Assembly: GCA_030844895.1 (NCBI GenBank)
Contig: CM061231.1
Span: 157,571,889 to 157,635,888, forward strand
Direction of reading: 5' to 3'
Source of the DNA: Ambrosia x helenae
Lineage: Eukaryota; Streptophyta; Magnoliopsida; Asterales; Asteraceae
DNA: 64,000 nucleotides
The translations under genes and the position numbers were made by a program. The number at the start of each line of letters is the position of its first letter. Positions within the stretch are counted from its first letter, which is position 1. Positions 49,741-61,325 of this stretch are shown one piece after another. A model generated the notes under the pieces. It did not search any database. It was not told the origin of the DNA and saw nothing but the letters and a program-made list of their open reading frames with translations.

Positions 49741-52700
49741 TTAGTTTACTTCAACAGTGTCTGTTAATTCCCTCCCTTTGGTCTCAAGTGGAAGAATCAA
49801 AACACTCACAGCAGACAAAAGTATTGTAGCCTCAAACAGAATCACTGGAACCGTTTGGTGGCAAGCGCTTCCCATCCCAACCGCTATCAGAGGGCACACC
49901 ATACCTCCGGTTCTGCCTATAGCTGTCGCTATTCCAACTCCTCTTGTTCTTAAGTTTGTAGGATACACCTATCAAATGATATAATATTCATTAAATATTA
50001 TTAAGTATTAAGTATCATAGTTGTCAAAAGCGCGCCTAGGTGTGCGCTTAGGCGCGCCTAGGCTCGAGGCACACCAAGTGCGCTTCGCCCTGTGAGGCGT
50101 GCGCCTAGGCACTGAGGCGCACTATCAGGGCTGTTTTCAGGCTAATTTCCGGCCAAATTCAAGCTAATAGTTGCATAAACCTCTAAAACATCCTAAAGGA
50201 GTCATGAACAAGTCATAAACAAGCCTAAAACATCCTAAAGTGGCCCTAAACAAGCTTAAAACATCTCTAAAATCCCTAAAAATGTATTTTATACTATGCG
50301 CCTAATTATAAAGAGCCCTCGTTTTTTATGCGCCTTGCGCTTAGGCTCCGGGCTCGGCCTGTGCGCCTTAAGTACGCCTAGGCGCTTTGACAACTATGTT
50401 AAGTATTAACAAAGTTACATAGGACATACCTCTGGGGCATAGATACAGACAATAATGAAGCTTGCCGAAACAAACAAGCGAGCGCCAAACAGACAGCCTG
50501 TGGTTATCACTTGAGTCTGATGGACGACTAATGGCAGTAACAGAACGAACCCTGAAACGAGCATGATTTCCATGGAGATCTTACGACCAACTCGGTCCAA
50601 TATAAATGCTGCTAAAGCAAGCCCTGGAAGCTCTGCAAAACACACCACATCATGTCATTAGACTCGGTTTAATGAACGAAAACATTTACATACAAGAAAA
50701 TTTGGATCCAGGGTACCTGCCAAGCTAGTGATGAATACATTTACATACAGGCTCGAGTCGTGGATATCTGTTTCTGAATGTTCATTAGGCGAGTCGCAGT
50801 CAGTTTTTTCCATGCTTAATTGTGAAGTCAGTAATATAATGCCATAATAAGAAAATGTGTTGGCAAAGTACAAGAACCATAAGAGAAGCGTCGTTTTGAT
50901 CAACTTCGATGACAAAAGCATGAATACGGACGATGAGGTTTTTTGAGAAGTTTTGCTTCGAATGGGAGAGGATACGACGGTATCTGAAAATGACTCAGAG
51001 TCATCCTCATTGTGTATATGATCAGCAACAAGTAGGCCAACCGGAAGTTCTTTTCTATTAAGTGCAGCTCCTTTCTGTAGAATTCGTCGGGCTTCAGGTA
51101 ATCTTCCTTGTGTACAAAGGTATCTTGTAGACTCTGGGACAAGAGCGTAAAACGCCAGTGACAGGATAGATGGAACTGCAGATACTCCAAGGAGCCACCT
51201 CCAACCAAATCTTGGCATGATCCACTGCAATAGAATCAAATGGGCCGAGTTGACCCATTAGAGATAAAAGATAACCCGAATCACATGAGTTGATATTGTG
51301 AGTTGTGACATCTAAGAATGATATATGACTATTTAGTTGAAGGGCTTTTACCCATGCAAGTGAAGCCTCCAATATTGTTCCAACTGTCCAAAAAGTTGAG
51401 AAAACAATCATCCAAGCTCCTCTATGTGGAGAGGGAACAAATTCAAGAAACCATGACGAAAACACGTGCCCGCAGCCTATACCGATACCAACAATGCAGC
51501 GAAGAATCAACAATACTATGTAGTTTGGCGCGAAAGCACTCAAAATCCCAGCTAAGGTTGTTAATAAAGCCGAACCAAGAAATCCCTTCCTGAAATGGCG
51601 AAACAAAAAGGACCAACAAGAGGTTAACTGGTTAAGTAATACTGATGATTTAAGAGTTTATGTTTGAACTTAAGATCCACTCAAACACGCTTAACTGCGA
51701 AGCTCTCCTTCATCGACTGATGCCCCAAAACGTGTTAGTATACTTGAGGCGGAACATACTTCCCCACGCCTTTTTTCTACGACTGATGTGGGATTTGCCA
51801 ATAGTACATAATGGAAATACATACAAAGATATGTATATTAATACTTTTTGGGGCATGGGTTGTGGATGAAGGAACAACTCGACACTATGCTTGATTGGGA
51901 GTAGGAGCGGCAATTCTTGACATGACTTGAAATACGACACGAAAAAAAAAACAGGTTTGGGTCGGCTAATACAACTCGTTTTTAAAAAAACAAGCTGTTG
52001 TTGGGTTGACCCGTTTTGAAAACAGAGTAGGTTTGGGTTGACCCGTTAGCTCGTTTAAGTATGTTTTTTAATCTTAATAGGTTTATTTTTATTTTTGTTT
52101 TCCCCATTATCCGTTTTTCTAAAGACACACTTGCAATTTTCAATCCAGTTCTTGATATTAACCCCCCCCCCCCCCCCCCTCTTCATATTTGCTTGTGTAC
52201 TCTACCAACTCGAAAATATTTCCATTTTGTTTTTTTAAAATCTTTTATACGTTTAGTCATAATAATTTTAGTTTTCTCACATCGTACTATCTACTTGTCA
52301 TATACTCACTCATTAAACAAGTTACTATCAACAACCCGCTTACAACCCACTAACACGTTTGACTCATTTAAAAAAAGGGTTAAAAGGGTTGTGTTCCGGT
52401 TGCACATTCCAACCCGTCAATCTGCAACCCACCAACCCGCTACGACTGACACCCCTACTTGGGACCAATACATGATACTTGATTAAAAGTTCCTACTCAC
52501 GCAACCCAAAAAAAAAAAAACAAATTTGTGAGCTCGTTGTGGGCAAAACGGATCATATTGGTAATTATACGAGTGACAATCTTAAAATCTTGAGAAAATA
52601 ATAAAAAAAAAAAAAATTATTGCTAAAGGAACCTACTTTCTTCCATAAGTATCAGACACCACCCCCCAAGAATAAGCTCCAACAAGCATACCAGCAAAAG

Positions 52701-52899
52701 CAACAGTTGATATCAAACTTTCTTTCTTTGCAGAAAGACCCCACTCAGGTTTAATGGCTGGTCCCACAAATGACAGAAGCATCATCTCCATAGCTTCTGC
52801 TACCCAACCCAGCCCAGAATATGCAAGCACAATATACTGAAACCTTCCAAACCCTATGGCACAAAGTGCTTCATCCAATGTGTACCCTTGATCTCCCAT
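49741..52899 (-). CDS. NiaP: NiaP/OCT7-like MFS transporter, copy B, 479 aa
   Basis: Five exons, in minus-strand order: 52899-52637, 51589-51352, 51224-50717, 50632-50430, 49968-49741, total 1440 nt and in frame. It is a plasma- or endomembrane major facilitator of the SV2/NiaP type; Arabidopsis At3g13050 is reported to move nicotinate, and UniProt names it organic cation/carnitine transporter 7. Seen in the sequence: WVAEAMEMMLLSFVGPA in helix 1, GVVSDTYGRK in loop 2-3, GIGCGHVFSSWFLEF in helix 4-5, DRVGRKISMEIM in loop 8-9, and a short acidic cytoplasmic C-terminus. The sugar-porter type motif is VPESTRYL here, where A and C have VPESPRYL. The ATG at 52899 aligns with the only possible start of copy C; an in-frame ATG at 52917 would add MLNVDQ. 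Intron 4 carries a 383-bp hAT-like MITE. The natural substrate of this copy is inference. Confidence 0.87.
50016..50398. mobile_element. hAT-like MITE in intron 4 of transporter copy B
   Basis: Inverted ends CATAGTTGTCAAAAGCGC and GCGCTTTGACAACTATG, with an 8-bp target duplication TTAAGTAT at 50008-50015 and 50399-50406. The ends are rich in GCGCCTAGG words. Eight bases is the hAT signature. Copies A and C lack it. Confidence 0.82.
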
Positions 52900-53936
52900 C
52901 TGATCAACATTCAACATTCAACAACAGTTTGCAATATTAATAATAAAAAAAAAAGATATTAGAAACTGAAACCTGTTGTTGGTTTGATCATATAACTGAT
53001 TACCTCTGTGTTATAATTATTATTATTTTTTTGTCCTAATAATATGTGACTGAGTAAACTATAAAGTCACTAACAATAATACCAGTTATCAGGAGAAAAC
53101 TTCAGAGGGTCCTGATAATTAGGGAGCTTGTAACAAGAAAAAACAGACTCATGCAATATATACTTATATTATATATAATAAAAAAATGGCCCCTTAAAAT
53201 ACTAAGTCTTGAAATGCTATGTTGTTTTTTTAGAATTTGAAATAAATCACCTTTAATGGACTTGAACCCGCGTCTACCAAGGTTTCAGTTTTGACAACAT
53301 GCGCGGCCATGGTAGGGTGGGTATGTGTCCACCGTTCACTCAGTCCAACGGTCCTACCCACATGCGATAATTAAAATGTTAGTGTCAATAAAAACAACAA
53401 TGACCAGATTTGCATATAACAGATTAAAGTGCAACCAAATATTTATGTAAGGAGGAAACTTTTAATTGATCCAAAAGGCCAAAGTTGAGTATATTGAAGA
53501 ATGCTAAGTTGGATTAAGTTATTCTTGTTTTGTCCTCTTCGAAATTAATCATTTTTTGGTTTATCTTACAATTAACTTCTAAAATATGCCGATTCTTAAC
53601 GTCTATTTGCCTTTCAAGAAAACTTTAGATTTTGCATACATTTTGTGTATGTTAATTAATTTTTATATTATATTTGAGTATTTAATGAACTGTGTTATTT
53701 TATCATCATTTTTTTGTGAGACTTGTTTTTAGCCGACACATATTGTGCCCCATACAAAACAAATATGTATTCACCACTGGCTTAATGAGCTAGCAAGTCA
53801 ATTGTTTTATAAACCAAACTAGACTTATATACTTTTTACACGCGATATGTTATATATTTAAAAATCGGGGTCCGGTGAGAATGGGCCCAAAGCACAATTG
53901 CTTTATTAAACTATGAGGGCGAAATTGATTTAGAGG

Positions 53937-54085
53937 GTGTTTGGGGTTGAGTTTTGAAATGGATTTTTAGATTATTGCGTTTTGAAAGCGCAAATATCAG
54001 TTTTTAGTGTTTGGGGTTGAGTTTTGAAATGGATATTTAGGCTACCAAAACGCAATAATCTAAAACCAGCTCCATAGCAAAACGT
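53937..54085. repeat. MITE-like repeat with internal direct repeat
   Basis: GTGTTTGGGGTTGAGTTTTG occurs twice about 65 bp apart, and ATTATTGCGTTTTG has an inverted partner CAAAACGCAATAAT. This fits a small decayed MITE between copies B and C. Confidence 0.45.
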
Positions 54086-54138
54086 ATAATCAATTGTCGT
54101 ATACAGTTCGCTCTAGATTTTTTTGGGAACCTTATAAC

Positions 54139-54500
54139 CAACATGGCAACATCTACAATGTAATGGTCAATATCTGTTATGGAATTTGTGGTGGATTTTT
54201 TTGTAATCTATAATTGTTTTTCAATATTCAAGTAATGAATATTTGCATCACTTACCTGACCTCATCTGATCTCTATGTTACATTGGTTCTGCTGATAGTT
54301 GCACATAATATTGAAACCAAAAGCTTGTTACAACTTGCCATAATAATGTCAGGTATACATGATAAAAGCTTGTTACAACTTGCCATAATATTCAAGTAAT
54401 CTAAACTTTTGAAGAAAACAGCAGGATACATGCATTAACAACTGACTTGTCACTTTCAACCCGTTTGACCCGTTCGGCTAAAACCAAGTTGATTCATTTG
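54139..54500 (+). pseudogene. Relic of exon 19 to intron 21 of the At5g58100-like gene
   Basis: 54139-54290 matches 32867-33015 (end of exon 19 and intron 19; shared words include GTAATGAATATTTGCATCAC). The match then jumps to about 33473-33880 (end of exon 21 and intron 21; shared CTGCTGATAGTTGCACAT). Exons 20 and most of 21 are missing. The relic sits beyond the 3' end of transporter copy C, as the exon-22 relic does beyond copy B. Sequence after it, up to about 54700, also resembles the 3' flank of the intact gene at 34760-34890. Confidence 0.78.
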
Positions 54501-54792
54501 ATATAAATTCAACCCATATACCATCAAATAAGTTATGAAACTTACCTTTTCTTCTCCCTATCTTGTGTTCTTTGCATTCAGTTATAATGTATTTTAACAA
54601 TTACTGTCTTAGCTTTATAAAATAAAAACATGCAATATAAGTATCATTCAATACATAACCAATTTCAAATAATAAAAAAACTACACGAACCATTGCGCTA
54701 TACATACGATAGTTGTGTAACCATATAAATCAACTATCTTTTGCGCTCTCGTTATTCAACCGTCTTTCACACTCTCACTATACATGAGACAT

Positions 54793-57501
54793 TCACTGTA
54801 CTTGAACAGGTAGATCTAGAGTGTCCGGTAATTCCTTCCCTTTGGTCTCAACCGGAAGAATCACAACACTCATAGCTGACACAAGTATTGTAACCTCAAA
54901 CAGAATCACCGGAACTGTTTGGTGGCAGCCGCTTCCCATCCCAACTGCTATCAAAGGACACACCATACCTCCGATTCTGCCTATCGCTGTTGCTATTCCA
55001 ACTCCTGTTGTTCTTAAGTTTGTAGGATACACCTATCACATGACAATAATTCATAGGATACCCGAAAATGTAAATTTATAAGTTTTAATAGGATTAAACA
55101 TTAAAGAGGCATTAGCAATTTAGCATATGACATACCTCTGGAGCATAGATGCAGACAATAATGAAGCTTGCCGAAATAAACATTCGAGAACCAAACAGAG
55201 CGCCTGTGGTTATCAAGTCATTCTGATGGACGATTATTGGTAGTAATAGAACGAACCCTGAAACAAGCATGATTTCCATAGAAATCTTACGACCTACTCG
55301 GTCCAATATATATGCTGCTAAAGCGAGCCCCGGAAGCTCTGCAAAACACACCACATCATGTAATCAGACTCGGGTCAAACATATAATACATGAAATTTAG
55401 ATCCGGGTACCTGCCAAGCTGGTAATGAATACATTTATATACAGGCTCGGATCTTTGACATTTTCTGAGCGTAATGAGGGCGAGTCGCATTCATTTTGCG
55501 GCACGCTTAATTGTGAAGTCAATAATATAATGCCATAATAAGCAAATGTGTTGGCAAAGTACAAGAACCATAAGAGAAGCGTCGTTCTGACCAACTTTCG
55601 TGATAAAAGCATGAGTATGGAAGATGAGCTTCTTTGAGAACTGCTGGCTGTACTTCTCGTGGGAGAGAGCAACGCGGTACATTCTGCTGGCTCGTTTTCA
55701 ATGGTCATAGTCTTTATATGATCTGATACAAGTATGCCAGCCGGAAGTTCTTTCTGGTTCAATGCAGCTCCCTTCTCGAGAATTTGTCGCACCTCGGCTA
55801 TTCTTCCTTGCGTAGAAAGGTATCTTGGAGACTCTGGCACAAGACTGTAAAATAATAGTGCCATGATAGATGGAAATGCAGTTACTCCGAGGAGGCACCT
55901 CCAACCGTATCTAGGCATGATAAGCTGCAATAGAACCAAATTATAAACCATATAGTGAGATGATCCTTAGTGGTGACGACTGGTTTGTCAGGTCCACCCG
56001 TTAAGAGATAAAAGAAAACCCGAATCAGATGGGTTGAAGTTTAAGGCCTTTACCCATGCAAGTGAGGCCTCCATTATTGTTCCAACTGTCCAAAAAGTTG
56101 AGAAAACAATCATCCAAGCACCTCTGTTCGGAATGGGGACAAACTCAAGAAACCATGATGAATACACATGCCCACAACCTAGGCCGATACCAACAAAGAA
56201 GCGAAGAATCAACAATGATACGTAATTTGGCGCTAAAGCACTCAAAACTCCGGTTATGGTTGTTAATATAGCTGCACCAAGAAATCCCTTCCTGAAATGC
56301 CAAAACAAAAGGACAAAGAAGAGGAACTCATCTTAGACAAATGACCAAAAAAAATGTAAAAAACATGAGCATTCTTGTAACATTCGGCCCGACATACAAA
56401 TGAATATTTGTCAGCTTTGCCCACTATATGCAAACCCTTTTGGTTGCCTGAGGAGAGACTTCCCAGGAGGCAAGGTTTAGAAGTACATAATTGAGTCTTG
56501 GGGCGTTTTCCCTCGCCTCACGAGGCGTAAGCCTCGAGGTGAGTCGAGGCGGAACTTAAAATAAATATAAAAATTATATATCTTTTATAAAATAAAATAC
56601 TAACTAATATCATCGTTAAATTCATCAAAAACAACAAAAACACACATTAAAAAGACACGGAATGTTTAAAACTGACACAAAAAGTCCAAAACATAAAAAA
56701 ACAAACATCAAAATTCCCCAAGGTGCTGCCTCACAGTTGTTTTTTGGGTGCCTCACCACGAGGCACGTCTCAACCATTTTTAAAACTATGACAGGAGGTC
56801 AACCATCTTTGTATTGCTCCCACCTAAGCACACTTAACTGTCGATTTCTCACGTTCACATCCTATGTCAGATTTTCCTAAGGTGTTACATAATACCTTAG
56901 GCAAATCTAACATCGTTTTGAGAGATATTGAAACAAATCCGTCGACAATATTCGCTGATACAATCATTGGCACAACTCTTAAGGGGCGGGCGCCAACTCC
57001 CCCCCCCCCCCCCCCCCCACACACACACACAAATTTTCGCTCAGAAGTTCCGATTATATAGTATTCGTATAGAAATTTTTTGGTATATACGTTTTCGACC
57101 CCCCGAAACTAGTGATTTCCGACCCCCGAAATTTCAGGTCAAGCTTCGCCACTGGATACGATGACCCAAAGTTACATCTACAACTTAGTTAAACAACAGC
57201 CAAATATAGGGAAAAAAAAAAAAGCAACTTACTTTCTTCCATAAGTATCTGAAACTAATCCCCAAGCATATGCTCCAACAAGCATACCAGCAAAAGCCAC
57301 AGTAGATATCATGCTTTCTTGATTAGCAGAGAGACCCCACTCAGGCTGTATAGCTGGGCCCACAAAAGACAGAAGCATCATCTCCATAGCTTCAGCTACC
57401 CACCCCAACCCAGAATATGCAAGCACAATATACTGGAATCTCCCAAACCCAATTGCACCAAGTGCATCATCCAATGTGTAGCCAAACCCTTGATCTCCCA
57501 T
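54793..57501 (-). CDS. NiaP: NiaP/OCT7-like MFS transporter, copy C, 487 aa
   Basis: Five exons, in minus-strand order: 57501-57233, 56291-56054, 55924-55411, 55338-55136, 55032-54793, total 1464 nt and in frame. It is the third member of the tandem cluster, with the same exon phases as A and B and the same family motifs (WVAEAMEMMLLSFVGPA, GLVSDTYGRK, VPESPRYL, DRVGRK, YAPEVYPTNLRTTG). The start is fixed by an in-frame TAG immediately before ATG 57501, at the place where A and B read CAG. One unusual residue follows the exon 2-3 junction: YGWRCLLG, where A, B and the Arabidopsis relative have WRWLL. Its variable cytoplasmic loop between helices 6 and 7 (ENEPAECTALLSPTRSTASS) differs in length from A and B, so the copies have had time to diverge. 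The intact frame suggests function. Confidence 0.87.
56970..57156 (+). repeat. Dispersed repeat ending GTCAAGCTTCGCCACTG, copy 2
   Basis: Same order of words as 15715-15897. It contains an 18-base C run and (CA)n at 57001-57032 and lies in intron 1 of transporter copy C. Confidence 0.75.
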
Positions 57502-57894
57502 CTACTCATCACCAACAACAACCACACAATCATTTAACCATAATATTATCTCAACTAAACACATACACATATTTAAACAATCATACTAAGCATACCCAGA
57601 ACAAAATCTTTAAACAAAAGTTGTTTAACTGATTGGGAAATGAAATTAGAAAGCAAAACCTGCAGTTTGTTTGTTTTTTATTTGAATATTTGATAATATT
57701 CAAATGATCAATTGATTGATTGATTGATTGATTACCGTTGTGTTTGGATCCGCTTTCTTGACATAGAATTTTTTCCAGAGCAGGTTTTGATTAGATTAAT
57801 GTTTTTCAAGTATTATGGTTGACGATGATGAATGGTAGAAGTAATATTAATATCACGCAACAGACAGCCAGATAAACTGGGAATTTATAAATTA

Positions 57895-57980
<86 letters not shown>
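57895..57980. repeat. (AAT)n microsatellite
   Basis: An 86-bp uninterrupted AAT run, upstream of transporter copy C. Confidence 0.95.
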
Positions 57981-57983
<3 letters not shown>

Positions 57984-58027
57984 TGACAACGTTTTTTTTT
58001 AATAATAAACTTATTTCATTCCCGGAC

Positions 58028-58212
58028 AAAGAAAATTACATTAAGATAACGGGCAGGCGGGCAACAAGCTGCGCCGCTAACCCTTTCTGAATAGCAAATT
58101 CTAATCTACTAAAAACGTAACCCTGCCCACCCCGAAGCCGAGACACTACTATGAATAACCCGCTGTACCCTGGTCAGGAAACGGGTAGCCTCTGGTGCCA
58201 ATGAGCCAAAGG
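58028..58212 (-). pseudogene. Third RT-associated C-terminal fragment
   Basis: On the minus strand it codes TFGSLAPEATRFLTRVQRVI then, after a stop, EFAIQKGLAAQLVARLPVIL. Its upstream end is replaced by the (AAT)n tract at 58214, which explains the poly-tyrosine frame seen there. Confidence 0.6.

Positions 58213-58213
<1 letters not shown>

Positions 58214-58293
<80 letters not shown>
58214..58293. repeat. (AAT)n microsatellite
   Basis: An 80-bp AAT run adjoining the RT-associated fragment; the source of a poly-tyrosine frame on the minus strand. Confidence 0.95.
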
Positions 58294-58294
<1 letters not shown>

Positions 58295-60156
58295 TTTAAC
58301 TAACCCGAACACTCTCAGGGTATCCTTTCGACAAATTCAAGTACTTCAAGAGTACCCAAGTTGTCAAACACTAATTCTGGGGAAAACCCGAAAACTCACC
58401 CGTCTGTAGGCACAACGATTAAATTACTTAAAAAAAAACCCGTCTGGCTCAAAAATCAAACTCAGAATCCCCCGAGTCTTTTATCGTTCGCCAATTTCTT
58501 TATCACTGTAGTGCAATCGTATTCGTATTGACATTAATAATAATAACGTATTGACATTAATAATAATAATAATAATAACAAGGCAAAGTGGTGTCTTGTG
58601 TTGTGTTGGCACGAAACAGATGGCGTAACTAAATTTGCTAACGCACGTTTTTTTTTTTACTTTTATTATTATTTCTATTTATCTTTATACTTTTAATCGT
58701 CCAATGAAGAACGTACAAATAAGTGAGGCGTGTCTTTACTATAATAAAAGTGTATGATGAAGTTTGGGCCACAAATGTCCAGAGACCCTCTCAACCCCTT
58801 ATTATTTTTTCTATTTTTATTTTTGGAATTGATTAAGACATTAAGTGGTTAAGTTCGTATTCGTTTCTTCCTCTTCGTCACCGTTCTATCAACTTGTTTA
58901 CTATTTTGAATTTTCTGCCGGGATTGCTATTGCTAGACTACTAGCAGCGTCGACTTTTCAGCTGCACGGAAAGTGAGAAACCATCCTGTTGTAAGGACGC
59001 TAAGACTTTAAGCCGTGAGGGATGCGGGAGTCCCATGATAGGGTTGTGAGTCACGTGAATTCACGCAAACACCACCTCCTGGGCCTGCTCCCTCACACGT
59101 GATGACCGTGAGGGAACTCATGATGGTCACGAGCGAAATTTGATTTAATTTAGTTTTAAAATAATAAAAAAAGAGGACGATAGTGACCATACCATAGTGG
59201 GTAGTGATGGAGGGTGAAATGATGTGACAATACCGCGCAGGGAAGTGATGGTGACTAAGATCACCATACCTTATGGCCTAAGCAAATTCTTCTTATTATT
59301 ATTATTATTATTATTTTGTAATTTTAATGAAAAGTGCTTAATTTTAGAATCTGCTTGGTCTGTTAAATAGATTGATTTGGTGGTGAAAACGGTCCAGATC
59401 TGACCCAAAAATGCCAACCTAATTAACGATTTAGATGTTAACTTTAACCTTTTCGGTTTGGTGCGATAAAAAAAAAAGTTGAAACCGAAATGACATATAT
59501 TTAGTTTATTTTTTTAATGTTAAGGTTCAAAATGTCAATGCTAAGATGGCATCCCAAGAGCCTCAAGTGTAATCCTCAAAATTTTTCACCATTTCTTCTA
59601 TTTATATCCTTGTATACCACATTTCATAGCAATTGTACAAAAGAGTAATGCAAGTCATACCATCTTATTGTTTTTGTAACTTCTCCTTTAATTTTAACTG
59701 CTCTTGAATTTTATTTCACAACCGACAACATATCATTATTGGGTGTGAAATGTGAGCCAAAAATTTTTAACCATTAGTTAATTCTTGCCTTTAAATATTA
59801 TTATATATTTTATTTATCATTAAATATAGGAGGTTTTTAAAACGTGACAAAAACTAATAAATTCATGTCTTCACTGACACGACTATGTGGATATGCAATG
59901 ACCGGACAGCTTACACAAGAGTGATGTTTATGTTCATATTGGTATGTTACGGTAACATACCTTGGTTTATTAAGATTTGTTCAATAATGAGTACATGGTT
60001 TTTGTGGTGAACTACAATCAGTTGTAACTAGCGGTGCACATTTCTTTTCTTTTCTTTCTACGAATACTTGTTAAAACATAGTGTGCACATTTCTATTCTT
60101 TTTGCGCGGCAAAAAACTTAAGTATCATAATGTTGTATTGCAATCTATTTGTGGAT

Positions 60157-60187
60157 CCCGCTGCAACGCACGGGTAAACCCACTAGT
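60157..60187 (+). mobile_element. Helitron 3' terminus
   Basis: A hairpin CCCGCTGC, loop AAC, GCACGGG is followed by TAAACCCACTAGT ending at 60187. This is a well-formed Helitron end; its 5' end was not found in the AT-rich DNA to the left. Confidence 0.55.
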
Positions 60188-60387
60188 AATGTTTAATGGG
60201 TGCTAGATTATTGTTTGTGGTACACACGGTTAAACAAATAAAAATCGCTTAAAGCTTTATATTATGATTAACTGAAATAAAATTTAAACGTAAATAGCAA
60301 AAAGTTAACTAACAAAAATACACAAATAGTTTAAATATCTCTAAATATTTTTAAACTACACAACATCGGATGCATTGCTATCGTTAT

Positions 60388-61320
60388 TGAATGGATATGG
60401 AGCCTAATCCGCGTGGAGGCGGCATCCCTATCCCTCTCCATAACATTCCGCATAGCATTCACGCGGAAGTCACTTCGCCAGGAGCGGAAAGACTGCACTT
60501 AAAGCAGTCTTACCCACTTCACCTAGGAAGAGCAGATGCACATCCGCCCACGCGCGGAATATTCCACTACACGCCAGCTTTCCGTACGAGGTACAGAAGA
60601 TCAAGGATCGGGAAGATCCACCTGCAGAAGATCAAAGGTACCGCCAACTGGAAGGAGACACGTGTCCGCAGTGGTCCAACAACCACTGACGTTCAACAGT
60701 GACGTGACTGCTTCCATGCTTCCACCATGCTGCTTCTATAGTGCTGACCAGGCACGCTTACCTGCTGTCAGGGGTCATGTCAGACACCAGCAGGTAAGTC
60801 AACCATGCTGTGTCAGAACGACATACCACCGGCGGCTAATCACAAGCCGCCACATGTCCTTCAGGCATGGCAGTTCTGACTGCCGATGACATCAGCTACA
60901 GGACTGTCCTTTTCCCGCCCTTTCCAGGGGTCAAAAGCAGTTGGGCCAAAGCTGGGCCCAAGGAAAAGAAGACTCCTCGTGGGCTCTTTACAAAGCCCAC
61001 GATCTCCATTTTAAATACAAGACATCAACTCCTTAGCAAAGGATCCAAAAAATACTCACTTGTAACATAGGGCTAGGTTTATTTGTAACACTTTGTACTC
61101 TCCAAAGTAATAAGATAACCGGCTTTTCACAGTGCACATAGGTCAAACCCGACCGAACCACTTACATCTTTGTGTTCTTACTTTCACCACACACACACTC
61201 ACATATATTTCCTTTCTCGGGTTGAACCAAAAGTTTGGGTAAAGGATAGTACTTGTAGTCACGTAAGTATTAACCAGTCGGTGATTAGTGATAATCTCCG
61301 GGATACTTATTGTTTCTTCA
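60388..61320 (+). mobile_element. Solo LTR, 933 bp, family 1 copy 2
   Basis: Begins TGAATGGATATGG, ends TATTGTTTCTTCA, and is flanked by GTTAT at 60383-60387 and 61321-61325. It is clearly related to the LTR at 17262 (shared GCTTCCACCATGCTGCT, GGTCCAACAACCACTGAC, CTTACTTTCACCACACAC) but with many differences, so the two insertions are separate and not both young. Confidence 0.85.
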
Positions 61321-61325
61321 GTTAT

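Larger units (their letters stand above)
57981..60156. other. Intergenic DNA with microsatellites
   Basis: Apart from the RT fragment and (AAT)n tracts it holds CGTGAGGGA/TCCCTCAC inverted words at 59015-59120 that suggest a small decayed transposon. No gene recognised. Confidence 0.45.

Noticed and set aside
53245..53390. Possible SINE on the minus strand (GGTTCAAGTCC as B box)
   Set aside because: The only A-box-like word is about 75 bases away and fits poorly.
58109..58312. Poly-tyrosine frame
   Set aside because: Caused by the (AAT)n tract fused to an RT-type relic.
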